Shown here piece by piece: positions 8,048 to 16,030 of a stretch of 64,000 bases of DNA (its first letter is position 1; the number at the start of each line of letters is the position of its first letter). The stretch covers positions 1 to 64,000 of the forward strand of contig NZ_LGEG01000068.1 in the NCBI RefSeq assembly GCF_001280125.1. The letters are read 5' to 3'. This stretch comes from Streptomyces sp. NRRL F-6492. Lineage in GTDB: Bacteria; Actinomycetota; Actinomycetes; Streptomycetales; Streptomycetaceae. The notes beneath the pieces are model-generated. The model saw only the letters and a program-made list of their open reading frames with translations. It searched no databases and had not been told where the DNA came from. The position numbers were made by a program, and so were the translations under genes.

Positions 8048-8769
8048 CGCTGGCGCGGCATGTTCGGGCGGGTGCCCGGCGGCAGCGGGAAGCGGCCGCC
8101 CGCCGACTGCACGCTCTCCGGCCGGGACGGCACCACGCCGACCGACTGGAGCGCGAGCGGCGCCGGACCCGAGCGGAACTCGACCATCCAGTCCGCGGTC
8201 TCCGCCCGCACCAGCTCCGTCACGTCCTCCGAGAAGCGGCGCAGCACGCCCAGACAGCGCTCGGCCGCCTCGCTGGCGGTACCCTCCGTGGGCCCCAGGA
8301 CCTCCCGGACGCTCTCCGAGGCCCAGTCGAACTGGAGCGCCTGGAGCCGCCGCTGCACCGCCTGCGCCGTCGCCACGTCCCTTATCCAGCCCGACGTCAC
8401 CCCGAAGTACCGGTCGCAGGCCATGCAGGCGGCGCCGAGCAGCAGCGACAGATAGCCCCAGCCGGCCGTGCCCGCCGCCACCCCGGTCAGGTCGAGCAGC
8501 GGCAGCGCGGCGCCCGCGATCACCCCGACGGTGGTGCCGATCCGCAGGAGCCGGGCCGCGCGGCGCTTCCAGACCCGGTCGGCGAGGTACCACTCGGCGG
8601 TCCTGAGGGCATTGCCCTCCACCCAGCGGTACAGCTCGTCGAGCCGCTCGGCCGGCTCGCCCCAGTCCCCCAGGGGGAAGGGCCTGCCGGTCAGATCACT
8701 GCCGGTCGGATCGGGGCGGACGTCTCCCCCGGGATGCCCGGGCGGCTGCATCTCCGGCTGCTGGCTCAC
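8029..8769 (-). CDS. SLATT-domain two-TM protein
   Basis: A 246-aa membrane protein with a SLATT domain (SMODS and SLOG-associating 2TM effector). A helical lead-in (ERLDELYRWVEGNALRTAEWYL), two adjacent TM helices (about residues 78-98 and 104-124) and a following amphipathic segment (RDVATAQAVQRRLQALQFDW) match the DUF4231-like type. In defence islands SLATT proteins are predicted pore-forming effectors. Here the gene is next to housekeeping ybaB-recR, not to a nucleotidyltransferase or SLOG sensor, so its role is open. The GTG start has GGAG 7 nt upstream. Confidence 0.78.
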   Translation of the reverse strand: MSQQPEMQPPGHPGGDVRPDPTGSDLTGRPFPLGDWGEPAERLDELYRWVEGNALRTAEWYLADRVWKRRAARLLRIGTTVGVIAGAALPLLDLTGVAAGTAGWGYLSLLLGAACMACDRYFGVTSGWIRDVATAQAVQRRLQALQFDWASESVREVLGPTEGTASEAAERCLGVLRRFSEDVTELVRAETADWMVEFRSGPAPLALQSVGVVPSRPESVQSAGGRFPLPPGTRPNMPRQRPPETR

Positions 8770-9085
8770 CGGGGGACTCCTCTGTTCGGCTCAGCTCTGT
8801 TCAGCTCGGCGCGCCCGTTCGGCCCGGCGCTCGTGTCGCTCGTGTCCTCCTGTGGCGTGCGGTGCACGTGGTGCCTGCCCTTCCTACCGCCGAATGGAGG
8901 GCGATGGACCCGGAATCCCAGGATTTCCGCCCGCAAGAGGGTGTTGATCAGGTAGAGGAGTCCGCAGTTTCTCACTCGAAAGAGTGATGGAGGCAGGGTG
9001 GGCGGGGACCACGTAGGCTCGGCGTACCGAGCCAGACATATTGACCGGGCGCACCGGTCAGCCGTACCGACCCTCAGGAGTGACC

Positions 9086-9421
9086 GTGATTCCCGGTGGT
9101 GGCCAGCCCAACATGCAGCAGCTTCTCCAGCAGGCCCAGAAGATGCAGCAGGACCTCGCCCGGGCGCAGGAGGAGCTCGCCGCGACCGAGGTCGAGGGAC
9201 AGGCGGGCGGCGGCCTGGTCAGGGCGACCGTGACCGGCTCCGGCGAGCTGCGCGGCCTGGTGATCGACCCCGAGGCGGTCGACCCGGAGGACACCGAGAC
9301 GCTGGCCGACCTGATCGTCGCCGCCGTGCAGGCCGCCAACGACAACGCGCAGCAGCTCCAGCAGGCCAAGCTGGGCCCGCTGGCGCAGGGCATGGGCGGC
9401 ATGCCGGGCCTCGGCTTCTGA
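9086..9421 (+). CDS. YbaB/EbfC nucleoid-associated protein
   Basis: A 111-aa DNA-binding protein of the YbaB/EbfC family. A Gln-rich N-terminal helix ([23 protein letters not shown]), the conserved [15 protein letters not shown] beta hairpin and a C-terminal helix form the tweezer-like dimer known for the family. GTG 9086 is chosen because AGGAG lies 5 nt upstream; the longer frame from 9041 has none. TAGGCT at 9014-9019 is a likely -10. It precedes recR in the arrangement conserved across bacteria. Confidence 0.9.
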   Translation: MIPGGGQPNMQQLLQQAQKMQQDLARAQEELAATEVEGQAGGGLVRATVTGSGELRGLVIDPEAVDPEDTETLADLIVAAVQAANDNAQQLQQAKLGPLAQGMGGMPGLGF

Positions 9422-9525
9422 GACCCCCGCCCGGGGCCCGTCCGCAGCACCGCTTCCGTCGGGGTTCTAAGGTCCGGCCCCAGCCACTACCGTAAGAATC
9501 AAGCACACCCGAGAAGGGCGTTCCG

Positions 9526-10125
9526 TTGTACGAAGGCGTGGTTCAGGACCTCATCGACGAACTGGGCAGGCTGCCCGGCGTCGGTCCCAAGAGCGCGCAG
9601 CGGATCGCCTTCCACGTCCTCCAGGCGGAGCCGACGGACGTCCGGCGGCTCGCGCACGCGCTCCTGGAGGTCAAGGAGAAGGTCAGGTTCTGCGCGGTCT
9701 GCGGCAACGTGGCACAGCAGGAGCAGTGCAACATCTGCCGGGACCCGCGCCGGGACCTGACCGTCATCTGCGTGGTCGAGGAGCCCAAGGACGTCGTGGC
9801 GATCGAGCGGACGCGGGAGTTCCGCGGCCGCTACCACGTCCTCGGCGGTGCGATCAGCCCCATCGAGGGCGTCGGCCCGGACGACCTGCGCATCCGCGAG
9901 CTGCTCGCGCGGCTCGCGGACGGCGCGGTCACCGAGCTGATCCTCGCCACCGACCCGAACCTGGAGGGCGAGGCCACCGCGACGTACCTGGCGCGGATGA
10001 TCAAGCCCATGGGCCTGCGGGTCACCCGGCTCGCGAGCGGCCTCCCGGTCGGCGGCGACCTGGAGTACGCGGACGAGGTGACCCTGGGCCGCGCCTTCGA
10101 GGGCCGGAGGCTGCTGGATGTGTGA
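9526..10125 (+). CDS. recR: Recombination mediator RecR
   Basis: A 199-aa RecFOR-pathway protein that helps load RecA on SSB-coated gaps. In order: N-terminal helix-hairpin-helix ([16 protein letters not shown]), C4 zinc finger (C56-x2-C59...C68-x2-C71), and a Toprim domain with the conserved acidic motif (CVVEEPKD) and the [13 protein letters not shown] block. Length matches the family. The TTG start follows GAGAAGGGCG. It is immediately downstream of ybaB, and a MITE-like element begins 7 bp after its stop. Confidence 0.96.
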   Translation: MYEGVVQDLIDELGRLPGVGPKSAQRIAFHVLQAEPTDVRRLAHALLEVKEKVRFCAVCGNVAQQEQCNICRDPRRDLTVICVVEEPKDVVAIERTREFRGRYHVLGGAISPIEGVGPDDLRIRELLARLADGAVTELILATDPNLEGEATATYLARMIKPMGLRVTRLASGLPVGGDLEYADEVTLGRAFEGRRLLDV

Positions 10126-10131
10126 CGACCC

Positions 10132-10326
10132 AGGGGGTGTCTTGTCGATCGGGCCGGGCTCGCGGCGCCCGGCACCGCACCTCGCCGCGTCGTCGTCACT
10201 CGCCATGTCCCCCGTAGCCCTTCGGGCACGGGAGGTGCCCCCACCGCCATGCCTCCCTCCTCCGCCTTGCGAGGCACGGCACCGGACACCGCTCCCCGAT
10301 CCGGCCCGATCGACAAGACACCCCCT
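10132..10326. mobile_element. MITE-like element with 26-bp terminal inverted repeats
   Basis: Positions 10132-10157 and 10301-10326 are a perfect 26-bp inverted repeat (outer end AGGGGGTGTCTTGTCGATC). A second subterminal pair, 10163-10185 and 10269-10291, matches at 17 of 23 positions; all six differences are transitions that become G-U pairs in minus-strand RNA. The inside has no credible ORF. No target duplication is evident (CCA left, TAG right). The size and non-coding palindromic form suggest a MITE or a structured palindromic repeat that could also end recR transcription. Confidence 0.72.
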
Positions 10327-10361
10327 AGCCCACGCGTGGGTGCTCCGAGGAAGGCAGTCCC

Positions 10362-11024
10362 ATGTCTGACCCCACCTTGCACTCCGTCACGCAGGACCCC
10401 GACGACTTCGCGGTCCAGATCGCCGACTCCATCGAGAGCTTCATCGTCGCGACCACCGAGGTGGCCAAGGGCGACGAGCCGGGCAGCACGGTGCCCTTCC
10501 TGCTCCTGGAGGTCTCCCAGCTCCTCCTGGCGGGCGGCCGGCTCGGCGCGCACGAGGACATCGTCCCGGACGAGCGCTACGAGACGGACACCGGTCCGGA
10601 GCCGGACGCGGACGACCTGCGCGAGCGGTTCGCCGCCCTCCTGGACCCGGTCGACGTCTTCTCGGAGGTCTTCGACCCGTACGAGCCGCGCAAGGCCCCG
10701 GTCCCGGCCCGGATCTCGGACAACCTGGCCGACATCGTCGCCGACCTGAGCCACGGCCTGGCCCACTACCGGGCGGGCCGGACCAGCGAGGCCCTGTGGT
10801 GGTGGCAGTTCTCGTACTTCTCCAACTGGGGCCCGACCGCCTCGGCCACCCTCCGCGCCCTCCAGTCCCTGGTCGCCCACGTCCGCCTCGACCAGCCGCT
10901 CGCGGCCCTGGACGGCCTCGACACCGACGAGGACCTGACCGAGGACGACCTCGCCGAGGAGGCGGGCCGGGTCATGATCCAGGAGATCGCGGGACCGCTG
11001 GGACTGCGCTCGCTGAAGCACTGA
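10362..11024 (+). CDS. DUF5063 domain protein
   Basis: A 220-aa acidic, helix-rich cytoplasmic protein. The core from about residue 15 to 200 fits DUF5063 (DFAVQIADSIESFI..., DVFDPYEP-like centre, LADIVADLSHGLAHYRAGRTSEALWWWQFSYFSNWG, terminal domain of Asp/Glu repeats). Function is unknown. ATG 10362 has AGGAAGG upstream. The recR - DUF5063 - aspartokinase order is the usual streptomycete arrangement, here broken only by the inverted-repeat element. Confidence 0.82.
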   Translation: MSDPTLHSVTQDPDDFAVQIADSIESFIVATTEVAKGDEPGSTVPFLLLEVSQLLLAGGRLGAHEDIVPDERYETDTGPEPDADDLRERFAALLDPVDVFSEVFDPYEPRKAPVPARISDNLADIVADLSHGLAHYRAGRTSEALWWWQFSYFSNWGPTASATLRALQSLVAHVRLDQPLAALDGLDTDEDLTEDDLAEEAGRVMIQEIAGPLGLRSLKH

Positions 11025-11191
11025 GGGCCGCGTCCGCCGAGCGCCGGGGGTCATCCGGGGCATTTCGGGCGGGTGATCACGTGGTGAGCCGGTCGTCTCA
11101 CCATGCGATACCTCGTAGGCGTTTTCGAGTCGCTCGTTAGACTGAGCCGATCGCAGCGCCGGCTGCGGCACAGACTGAGCGAGGAGCGCAC

Positions 11192-12463
11192 GTGGGCCTT
11201 GTCGTGCAGAAGTACGGAGGCTCCTCCGTTGCCGATGCCGAAGGCATCAAGCGCGTCGCCAAGCGGATCGTGGACGCCAAGAAGAACGGCCACCAGGTGG
11301 TCGTCGTGGTTTCCGCGATGGGCGACACGACGGACGAGCTGATCGATCTCGCCGGACAGGTATCCCCGATTCCTTCCGGGCGAGAGTTCGACATGCTGCT
11401 GACCGCCGGGGAGCGGATCTCCATGGCCCTGCTGGCCATGGCGATCAAGAACCTGGGCCACGAGGCCCAGTCGTTCACCGGCAGCCAGGCCGGTGTCATC
11501 ACCGACTCGGTCCACAACAAGGCGCGCATCATCGATGTCACGCCGGGCCGGATCCGCACCGCCCTCGACGAGGGCAACATCGCCATCGTCGCCGGCTTCC
11601 AGGGCGTGTCCCAGGACAAGAAGGACATCACCACCCTGGGCCGCGGCGGCTCCGACACCACCGCCGTGGCGCTCGCCGCCGCCCTCGACGCCGAGGTCTG
11701 CGAGATCTACACCGACGTCGACGGCGTGTTCACCGCCGACCCGCGCGTGGTGAAGAAGGCGAAGAAGATCGACTGGATCTCCTTCGAGGACATGCTGGAG
11801 CTCGCCGCCTCCGGCTCCAAGGTGCTGCTGCACCGCTGCGTCGAGTACGCGCGCCGCTACAACATCCCGATCCACGTCCGCTCGTCCTTCTCCGGACTCC
11901 AGGGCACGTGGGTCAGCAACGAACCGCAAGGAGCCCAGAAGGTGGAGCAGGCCATCATCTCGGGTGTCGCCCACGACACCTCCGAGGCGAAGATCACCGT
12001 CGTCGGCGTGCCGGACAAGCCGGGCGAGGCCGCGGCCATCTTCCGGGCCGTCGCGGACGCCGAGATCAACATCGACATGATCGTCCAGAACGTGTCCGCC
12101 GCCTCCACCGGCCTCACGGACATCTCCTTCACCCTTCCCAAGGCCGAGGGCCGCAAGGCCATCGACGCCCTGGAGAAGGCGAAGGGCACGATCGGCTTCG
12201 ACTCGCTGCGCTACGACGACCAGATCGGCAAGATCTCCCTGGTCGGCGCCGGCATGAAGACCAACCCGGGCGTCACCGCGGACTTCTTCCGGGCGCTCTC
12301 CGACGCCGGGGTGAACATCGAGCTGATCTCGACCTCCGAGATCCGCATCTCGGTCGTCACCCGCGCCGACGACGTCAACGAGGCCGTGCGCGCCGTCCAC
12401 ACCGCCTTCGGCCTGGACAGCGACTCGGACGAGGCCGTGGTCTACGGGGGCACCGGGCGCTGA
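11192..12463 (+). CDS. lysC: Aspartate kinase
   Basis: A 423-aa enzyme that phosphorylates aspartate, the entry step to lysine/DAP, threonine and methionine. The N-terminal kinase domain has [17 protein letters not shown] and [24 protein letters not shown] is conserved. Two ACT domains (about 265-423) mediate lysine/threonine feedback. The GTG start has GAGGAG upstream and TAGACT at 11138-11143 as a -10. An internal start (GTG 11942 after AAGGAG) would yield a 173-aa beta subunit made of the ACT domains. The asd gene that follows ask in other Streptomyces is absent here. Confidence 0.95.
   Translation: MGLVVQKYGGSSVADAEGIKRVAKRIVDAKKNGHQVVVVVSAMGDTTDELIDLAGQVSPIPSGREFDMLLTAGERISMALLAMAIKNLGHEAQSFTGSQAGVITDSVHNKARIIDVTPGRIRTALDEGNIAIVAGFQGVSQDKKDITTLGRGGSDTTAVALAAALDAEVCEIYTDVDGVFTADPRVVKKAKKIDWISFEDMLELAASGSKVLLHRCVEYARRYNIPIHVRSSFSGLQGTWVSNEPQGAQKVEQAIISGVAHDTSEAKITVVGVPDKPGEAAAIFRAVADAEINIDMIVQNVSAASTGLTDISFTLPKAEGRKAIDALEKAKGTIGFDSLRYDDQIGKISLVGAGMKTNPGVTADFFRALSDAGVNIELISTSEIRISVVTRADDVNEAVRAVHTAFGLDSDSDEAVVYGGTGR
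11928..11944 (+). promoter_or_regulatory. Internal ribosome site and start for the LysC beta subunit
   Basis: AAGGAG (11928-11933) lies 8 nt before an in-frame GTG (codon 251). Actinobacterial and Bacillus lysC genes are known to make an alpha2beta2 enzyme from such an internal start. The product would be 173 aa. Confidence 0.65.
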
Positions 12464-12489
12464 TCCCGCCCGGGTTCCCCGGCTTCTCG

Positions 12490-12538
12490 CGACTCCCCCC
12501 GGACGGCGGTCCCGCGGCCGCCCGTCCGGGGGGAGTCG
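12490..12538 (+). terminator. Terminator after lysC
   Basis: A 16-bp perfect stem, CGACTCCCCCCGGACG (12490-12505) with CGTCCGGGGGGAGTCG (12523-12538), 27 bp after the stop. Confidence 0.8.
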
Positions 12539-12820
12539 TGTGTCATGGATTTGTGTGATCTGTGAACGACCTGTGAGCAATTAGGCGCCAGATACCCCTT
12601 GAACTGCGATGATCTCCTGGACGACGATGCATTTCCCCCTTGCTGCAACCGGTAGTTGGGTGGGGCGCGTCTCTGCGGGCACCCGTGGGCGTGTGGCGCC
12701 GGGCGCGCGGTGAAACCGGGGCATCGGGGGAGAACGGTTACGCATGAGGACGAACAACCCGCCGTCGAAAAGGACGGCGAGCGCGTACAACCCTGCCGGG
12801 GGTAGGCGTGTCCAACAGGC
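12539..12820 (+). other. Intergenic region upstream of the ECF sigma gene
   Basis: Presumed promoter region. Three TGTGA motifs occur within 25 bp (near 12554, 12560 and 12571) and local A+T is raised around 12545-12645. I find no matched inverted half-sites and no gene. Confidence 0.35.
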
Positions 12821-13549
12821 GTGGCAGAGGTACTCGACATCGCGACCATCGCCCCGCTGCGCGGCGCGGGCACGGCGTTGCTCCCCGTACGGAGCGGCGT
12901 CGCCGGCTCCGTGCGCGGCTCCGTCGTCGCCCCCTTCCGGCGCCCGCGGGCTCCCGGCGGAATGCCGGTGATCGCCCCCGTGACCACCGGTTCCCGGTCC
13001 CCCCGGGTGGACGGCATCCCCGCGCCCCGCACGAGCGGCGAGGGCGCCCCGGCCGTCGGCACCACCGTCGACCACCTCACCGAGACCTACCGCGCCCACT
13101 ACCGGTCGCTCCTCGGACTCGCCGCGCTGCTCCTCGACGACACGGCCTCCTGCGAGGACGTGGTCCAGGAGGCGTTCATCCGCGTCCACTCGGCCCGCAA
13201 GCGGGTCCGTGAGCCGGAGAAGACGCTCGCCTACCTGCGCCAGACCGTCGTGAACCTCTCCCGGTCCACGCTGCGCCGCCGCATCCTCGGCCTCAAGCTC
13301 CTCTCGAAGCCGATGCCGGACATGGCCAGCGCGGAGGAGGGGGCGTACGACCAGCTGGAGCGCGAGGACCTGATCAAGGCGATGCGCGGGCTCCAGCGGC
13401 GGCAGCGCGAGGTCCTCGTCCTGCGGTACTTCGCGGACATGACCGAGGTCCAGGTCGCCGAGACGCTGGGGATATCCCTGGGCTCGGTGAAGGCGTACGG
13501 CTCGCGGGGCATGGCGGCCCTGCGCGTCGCGATGGGAGCGACGTCGTGA
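12821..13549 (+). CDS. SigE-family ECF sigma factor
   Basis: A 242-aa RNA polymerase sigma factor of the streptomycete SigE-like (sigma-70 family) group. A variable, Arg/Pro-rich first 80 residues are followed by region 2 (LTETYRAHYRSLLGLAALLLDDTASCEDVVQEAFIRV) and region 4 (about 190-235: RRQREVLVLRYFADMTEVQVAETLGISLGSVKAYGSRG). The GTG start is a best guess, since region 1 is poorly conserved. The stop overlaps the start of the next gene (GTGA, 13546-13549), implying a sigma/partner pair. Confidence 0.87.
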   Translation: MAEVLDIATIAPLRGAGTALLPVRSGVAGSVRGSVVAPFRRPRAPGGMPVIAPVTTGSRSPRVDGIPAPRTSGEGAPAVGTTVDHLTETYRAHYRSLLGLAALLLDDTASCEDVVQEAFIRVHSARKRVREPEKTLAYLRQTVVNLSRSTLRRRILGLKLLSKPMPDMASAEEGAYDQLEREDLIKAMRGLQRRQREVLVLRYFADMTEVQVAETLGISLGSVKAYGSRGMAALRVAMGATS

Positions 13550-14982
13550 GCGGGGCGCGCGGCGAGCGGGCCGGGGCCCCCGAGGACGGGACCGCCCCGG
13601 AGGAGGGCGTGAGCCCCGAGGGCCGCGACCACGGCGCCCCCGACGACCACGGGACGGGCGCCGGGGACCACGCGGAGGAGCACGGGGAACCCGAGGAACG
13701 CGGGGCCGGCGCCGGGGATCCCGGCACCGCGGAGGGCTCCGGCGACGCCACGGGGCGCGGCACGGGCGCCGACGACCACGGGGGATCCGAGGGACACGGG
13801 ACGGGCGCCGGGGGCCGTAAGGTCACCCGGGGCCCCGGGCCCCGTGCCCGAGACGAACGCGACGATCTGAGTGGACAGCGCATGGTGAACATCGAGCCCG
13901 GACCCGGCAACGGCGACGGGGACGAGGAGCTGGCGCTGCGGCGGATGCTCCGGGGCGCCGTGGAAGGACTGGAACCCTCCCTCGGTTCGCTGGAGCACCT
14001 GCGCCGTGCCGTGCCCGCCCGGCGCGCCCGCAAGCGGCAGGCCGTCGTGGGCGCCGCGGCCGCCGCGGTCCTCATCGGAACGGCCGTGCCCGCCTTCGTG
14101 CACGTCGCCTCCTCGGAGGGGACCACCGCCGCCAGCCCCGTGAACGCCGGCCACGGCGAGGAGGCCCAGGGCGGCACCGGCACCGAGACCGGCGTCGAGG
14201 GCGGCCAGAGCTCCAAGCCCCCCGCGAGCAGCGTCTCCCCGAGCCAGGACGGCGCGGAGGGCGGGGCGGACGGCTCCTCCGGCAAGCCGGAGCGGCCGGG
14301 CGCCGAGGCCTCCGGCGAGGCCCCGGGAGACGTCCAGGGAGCCGGCCCCGGCGCCGCCCGCTGCACGTCCGGCCAGCTCGGCTCCGGCGGCGCGCAGGCC
14401 GGCGGCCCCGACGCCGAGGGCAAGGTGTACGGCAGCTTCCGCGTCGTCAACGTCTCCGGCACCCCCTGCGTCGTGGACGGCGCCGGCACCGTCGGCTTCG
14501 AGGCCCGGGGAGCGGCCGACCCCGGACGCATCTCGGTGGTCCGGCACGCCTCCGGCGACCCGCTCGGCTCCTCGCAGGAGTCCTCCCGGCTCCTCCTGAA
14601 GCCGAACGGCTCCTACGAGGTGAAGTTCGTCTGGGTGCCGAGCGAGACCTGCCCGACGACCGGGACCACCCCCACCCCGACGCCGACCACGCCCGTCGAA
14701 CCGCCGACCACGCCGCCCCCGACGCCCACCCCGACCGAGCCCACGACCGACCCCGACCCCAGCGGGGGCCCGGGCCCCGGCGGCTCGGGCGGCAGCCCGG
14801 AGCCGGGCCCGGCGGTCGACGGCGGCCCGGCGGCCCAGCTGCTCCTGGAGGACGGCGGTCCGGCGGACGGCAGCGTCGTGGTCAGCCACACCGCGGAGCC
14901 CGGCGGCCCCTCGCTGTCGGCCGTCGTCCCCGGCGCCTGCTCCGGCACCGTCTACCGCACCGGACTCCTCGGCGCCTCCTGA
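13546..14982 (+). CDS. One-TM protein coupled to the ECF sigma factor
   Basis: A 478-aa protein translationally coupled to the sigma gene. The first 112 residues are a Gly/Asp/Glu/His low-complexity stretch; ATG 13882 (MVNIEP) is a possible shorter start that matches the conserved part. A helical segment follows, then one TM helix at about residues 167-185. Outside the membrane are a Pro/Ser/Gly linker, a two-cysteine beta domain (ARCTSGQL...TPCVVDG, DUF4232-like) and a PT-rich tail. The topology fits an anti-sigma or sensor partner, but no ZAS HxxxCxxC motif is present. A strong terminator follows. Confidence 0.75.
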   Translation: MSGARGERAGAPEDGTAPEEGVSPEGRDHGAPDDHGTGAGDHAEEHGEPEERGAGAGDPGTAEGSGDATGRGTGADDHGGSEGHGTGAGGRKVTRGPGPRARDERDDLSGQRMVNIEPGPGNGDGDEELALRRMLRGAVEGLEPSLGSLEHLRRAVPARRARKRQAVVGAAAAAVLIGTAVPAFVHVASSEGTTAASPVNAGHGEEAQGGTGTETGVEGGQSSKPPASSVSPSQDGAEGGADGSSGKPERPGAEASGEAPGDVQGAGPGAARCTSGQLGSGGAQAGGPDAEGKVYGSFRVVNVSGTPCVVDGAGTVGFEARGAADPGRISVVRHASGDPLGSSQESSRLLLKPNGSYEVKFVWVPSETCPTTGTTPTPTPTTPVEPPTTPPPTPTPTEPTTDPDPSGGPGPGGSGGSPEPGPAVDGGPAAQLLLEDGGPADGSVVVSHTAEPGGPSLSAVVPGACSGTVYRTGLLGAS

Positions 14983-14988
14983 GCCCGG

Positions 14989-15028
14989 GAGAGCCCCCGG
15001 CCCCGGATCACCGGGGCCGGGGGCTCTC
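14989..15028 (+). terminator. Terminator after the sigma/partner operon
   Basis: GAGAGCCCCCGGCCCCGG (14989-15006) and its perfect complement (15011-15028) form an 18-bp stem with the loop ATCA. Confidence 0.88.
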
Positions 15029-15076
15029 GCGCTTCCTGCGGGGACACGGGCCTTACGTGGCCTCCAGGACGTCTCC

Positions 15077-15150
15077 TACGGGGCTACGGGGCTTACCGTG
15101 CCCCAGTTCTTACGGGGCTACGGGGCTGCGGGGCTACGGGGCTACGGGTC
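15077..15150. repeat. 8-bp tandem repeats (tacggggc)
   Basis: Two copies of tacggggc at 15077-15092 and five tandem copies at 15111-15150 (the third with TG for TA, the last ending TC). It is non-coding and lies between a terminator and the 3' end of SURF1. Confidence 0.75.
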
Positions 15151-15193
15151 TGACGTGCCCACGGCCTTCACGCCCTCACGTGCCCCACGGCCT

Positions 15194-15943
15194 TCACGCG
15201 CCCGACAGGCCCAGCGCCTCGTCCCGGGAGGCCTCCGCCTCGCGGCGCACCAGGCGGAACCACATGAAGAGCACGAAGCCGGCGAAGACGAACCACTCCG
15301 CCGTGTAGCCCAGGTTCTGGAACGCCTTCGCGTCCAGGCCCGTGCCCGCGGCGGCCGCCGCCGGGACCGGCGTGAGGCCGGCGGGGGAGTCCGTGAGGGT
15401 GATCCAGGCGTCGTAGACGTCGTCCGTCACCACGTTCACCAGGGACGCCGCGCTGATCATGCCGAGCTGCCCCTCGGGCAGGCCGCCCGCCGCGCGGACG
15501 CCCTTCGACCCCTGGTTCTCCGAGGCCTGGAGCGCGCCCACCACCGTGACCTCGCCGGACGGCGGGGCGGGCGCCCGGGCGCCCTCGGGGAGCCAGCCCC
15601 GGACCACCGGCAGCGACCGGCCGCCGTCCGTCCGCAGCAGCGTCAGGACGTACGCCCCGCTCCGGCCGTCCAGCTCGCGGCCCGGGACGAGGAACTGGTC
15701 CCCGAACCGGCCGCGCGCCTCGGCCGTGCGGCCCGACGTCTCCTTGTCCACCGGCAGCAGCGAGTCCAGCGGCTCGGCCCCCGCCGTGCTCGGGGCGGGC
15801 CGCCGCTCCGCCTCCTGGTGGGTGTCGACGCGGTCCTCGAACTTCCCCAGCTGCCAGGTCCCCATGAAGACGCAGAACGGGATCGCGAGGAGGACGAAGA
15901 GGTTGATCCCCCACCAGCGGGGAGTTCTCAGGAACCGGTACAC
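15194..15943 (-). CDS. SURF1-family cytochrome oxidase assembly protein
   Basis: A 249-aa membrane protein that in the family assists haem-copper oxidase assembly. The N-terminal TM helix includes RWWGINLFVLLAIPFCVFMGTWQLG, with the SURF1 signature G-x-WQL. A periplasmic-side domain carries VVRGWLPEG-like and NLGY.AEWF motifs, and a second TM (EWFVFAGFVLFMWFRLV) lies near the C-terminus. GTG 15943 is chosen because TACCGT sits 7 nt upstream (minus strand) and aligns with the family; a GTG at 16027 would add 28 Gly/Arg-rich residues. It follows the S9 peptidase gene. Confidence 0.87.
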   Translation of the reverse strand: MYRFLRTPRWWGINLFVLLAIPFCVFMGTWQLGKFEDRVDTHQEAERRPAPSTAGAEPLDSLLPVDKETSGRTAEARGRFGDQFLVPGRELDGRSGAYVLTLLRTDGGRSLPVVRGWLPEGARAPAPPSGEVTVVGALQASENQGSKGVRAAGGLPEGQLGMISAASLVNVVTDDVYDAWITLTDSPAGLTPVPAAAAAGTGLDAKAFQNLGYTAEWFVFAGFVLFMWFRLVRREAEASRDEALGLSGA

Positions 15944-16030
15944 GCCCCCCACGGTACGCAAGGCCGCTCGGCCCCCCGTCGCCCGGGTGCCCGACCGGGA
16001 CCCGTCCGGCGGATCGGGGCCGGACACGCC

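Noticed and set aside
10118-10369. Small plus-strand ORF across the inverted-repeat element
   Set aside because: Composed almost entirely of the palindromic element and lacks a ribosome site.
12554-12576. Three TGTGA motifs as a Crp cluster
   Set aside because: No matching TCACA half-sites at 6-bp spacing; likely chance in an A+T-richer stretch.
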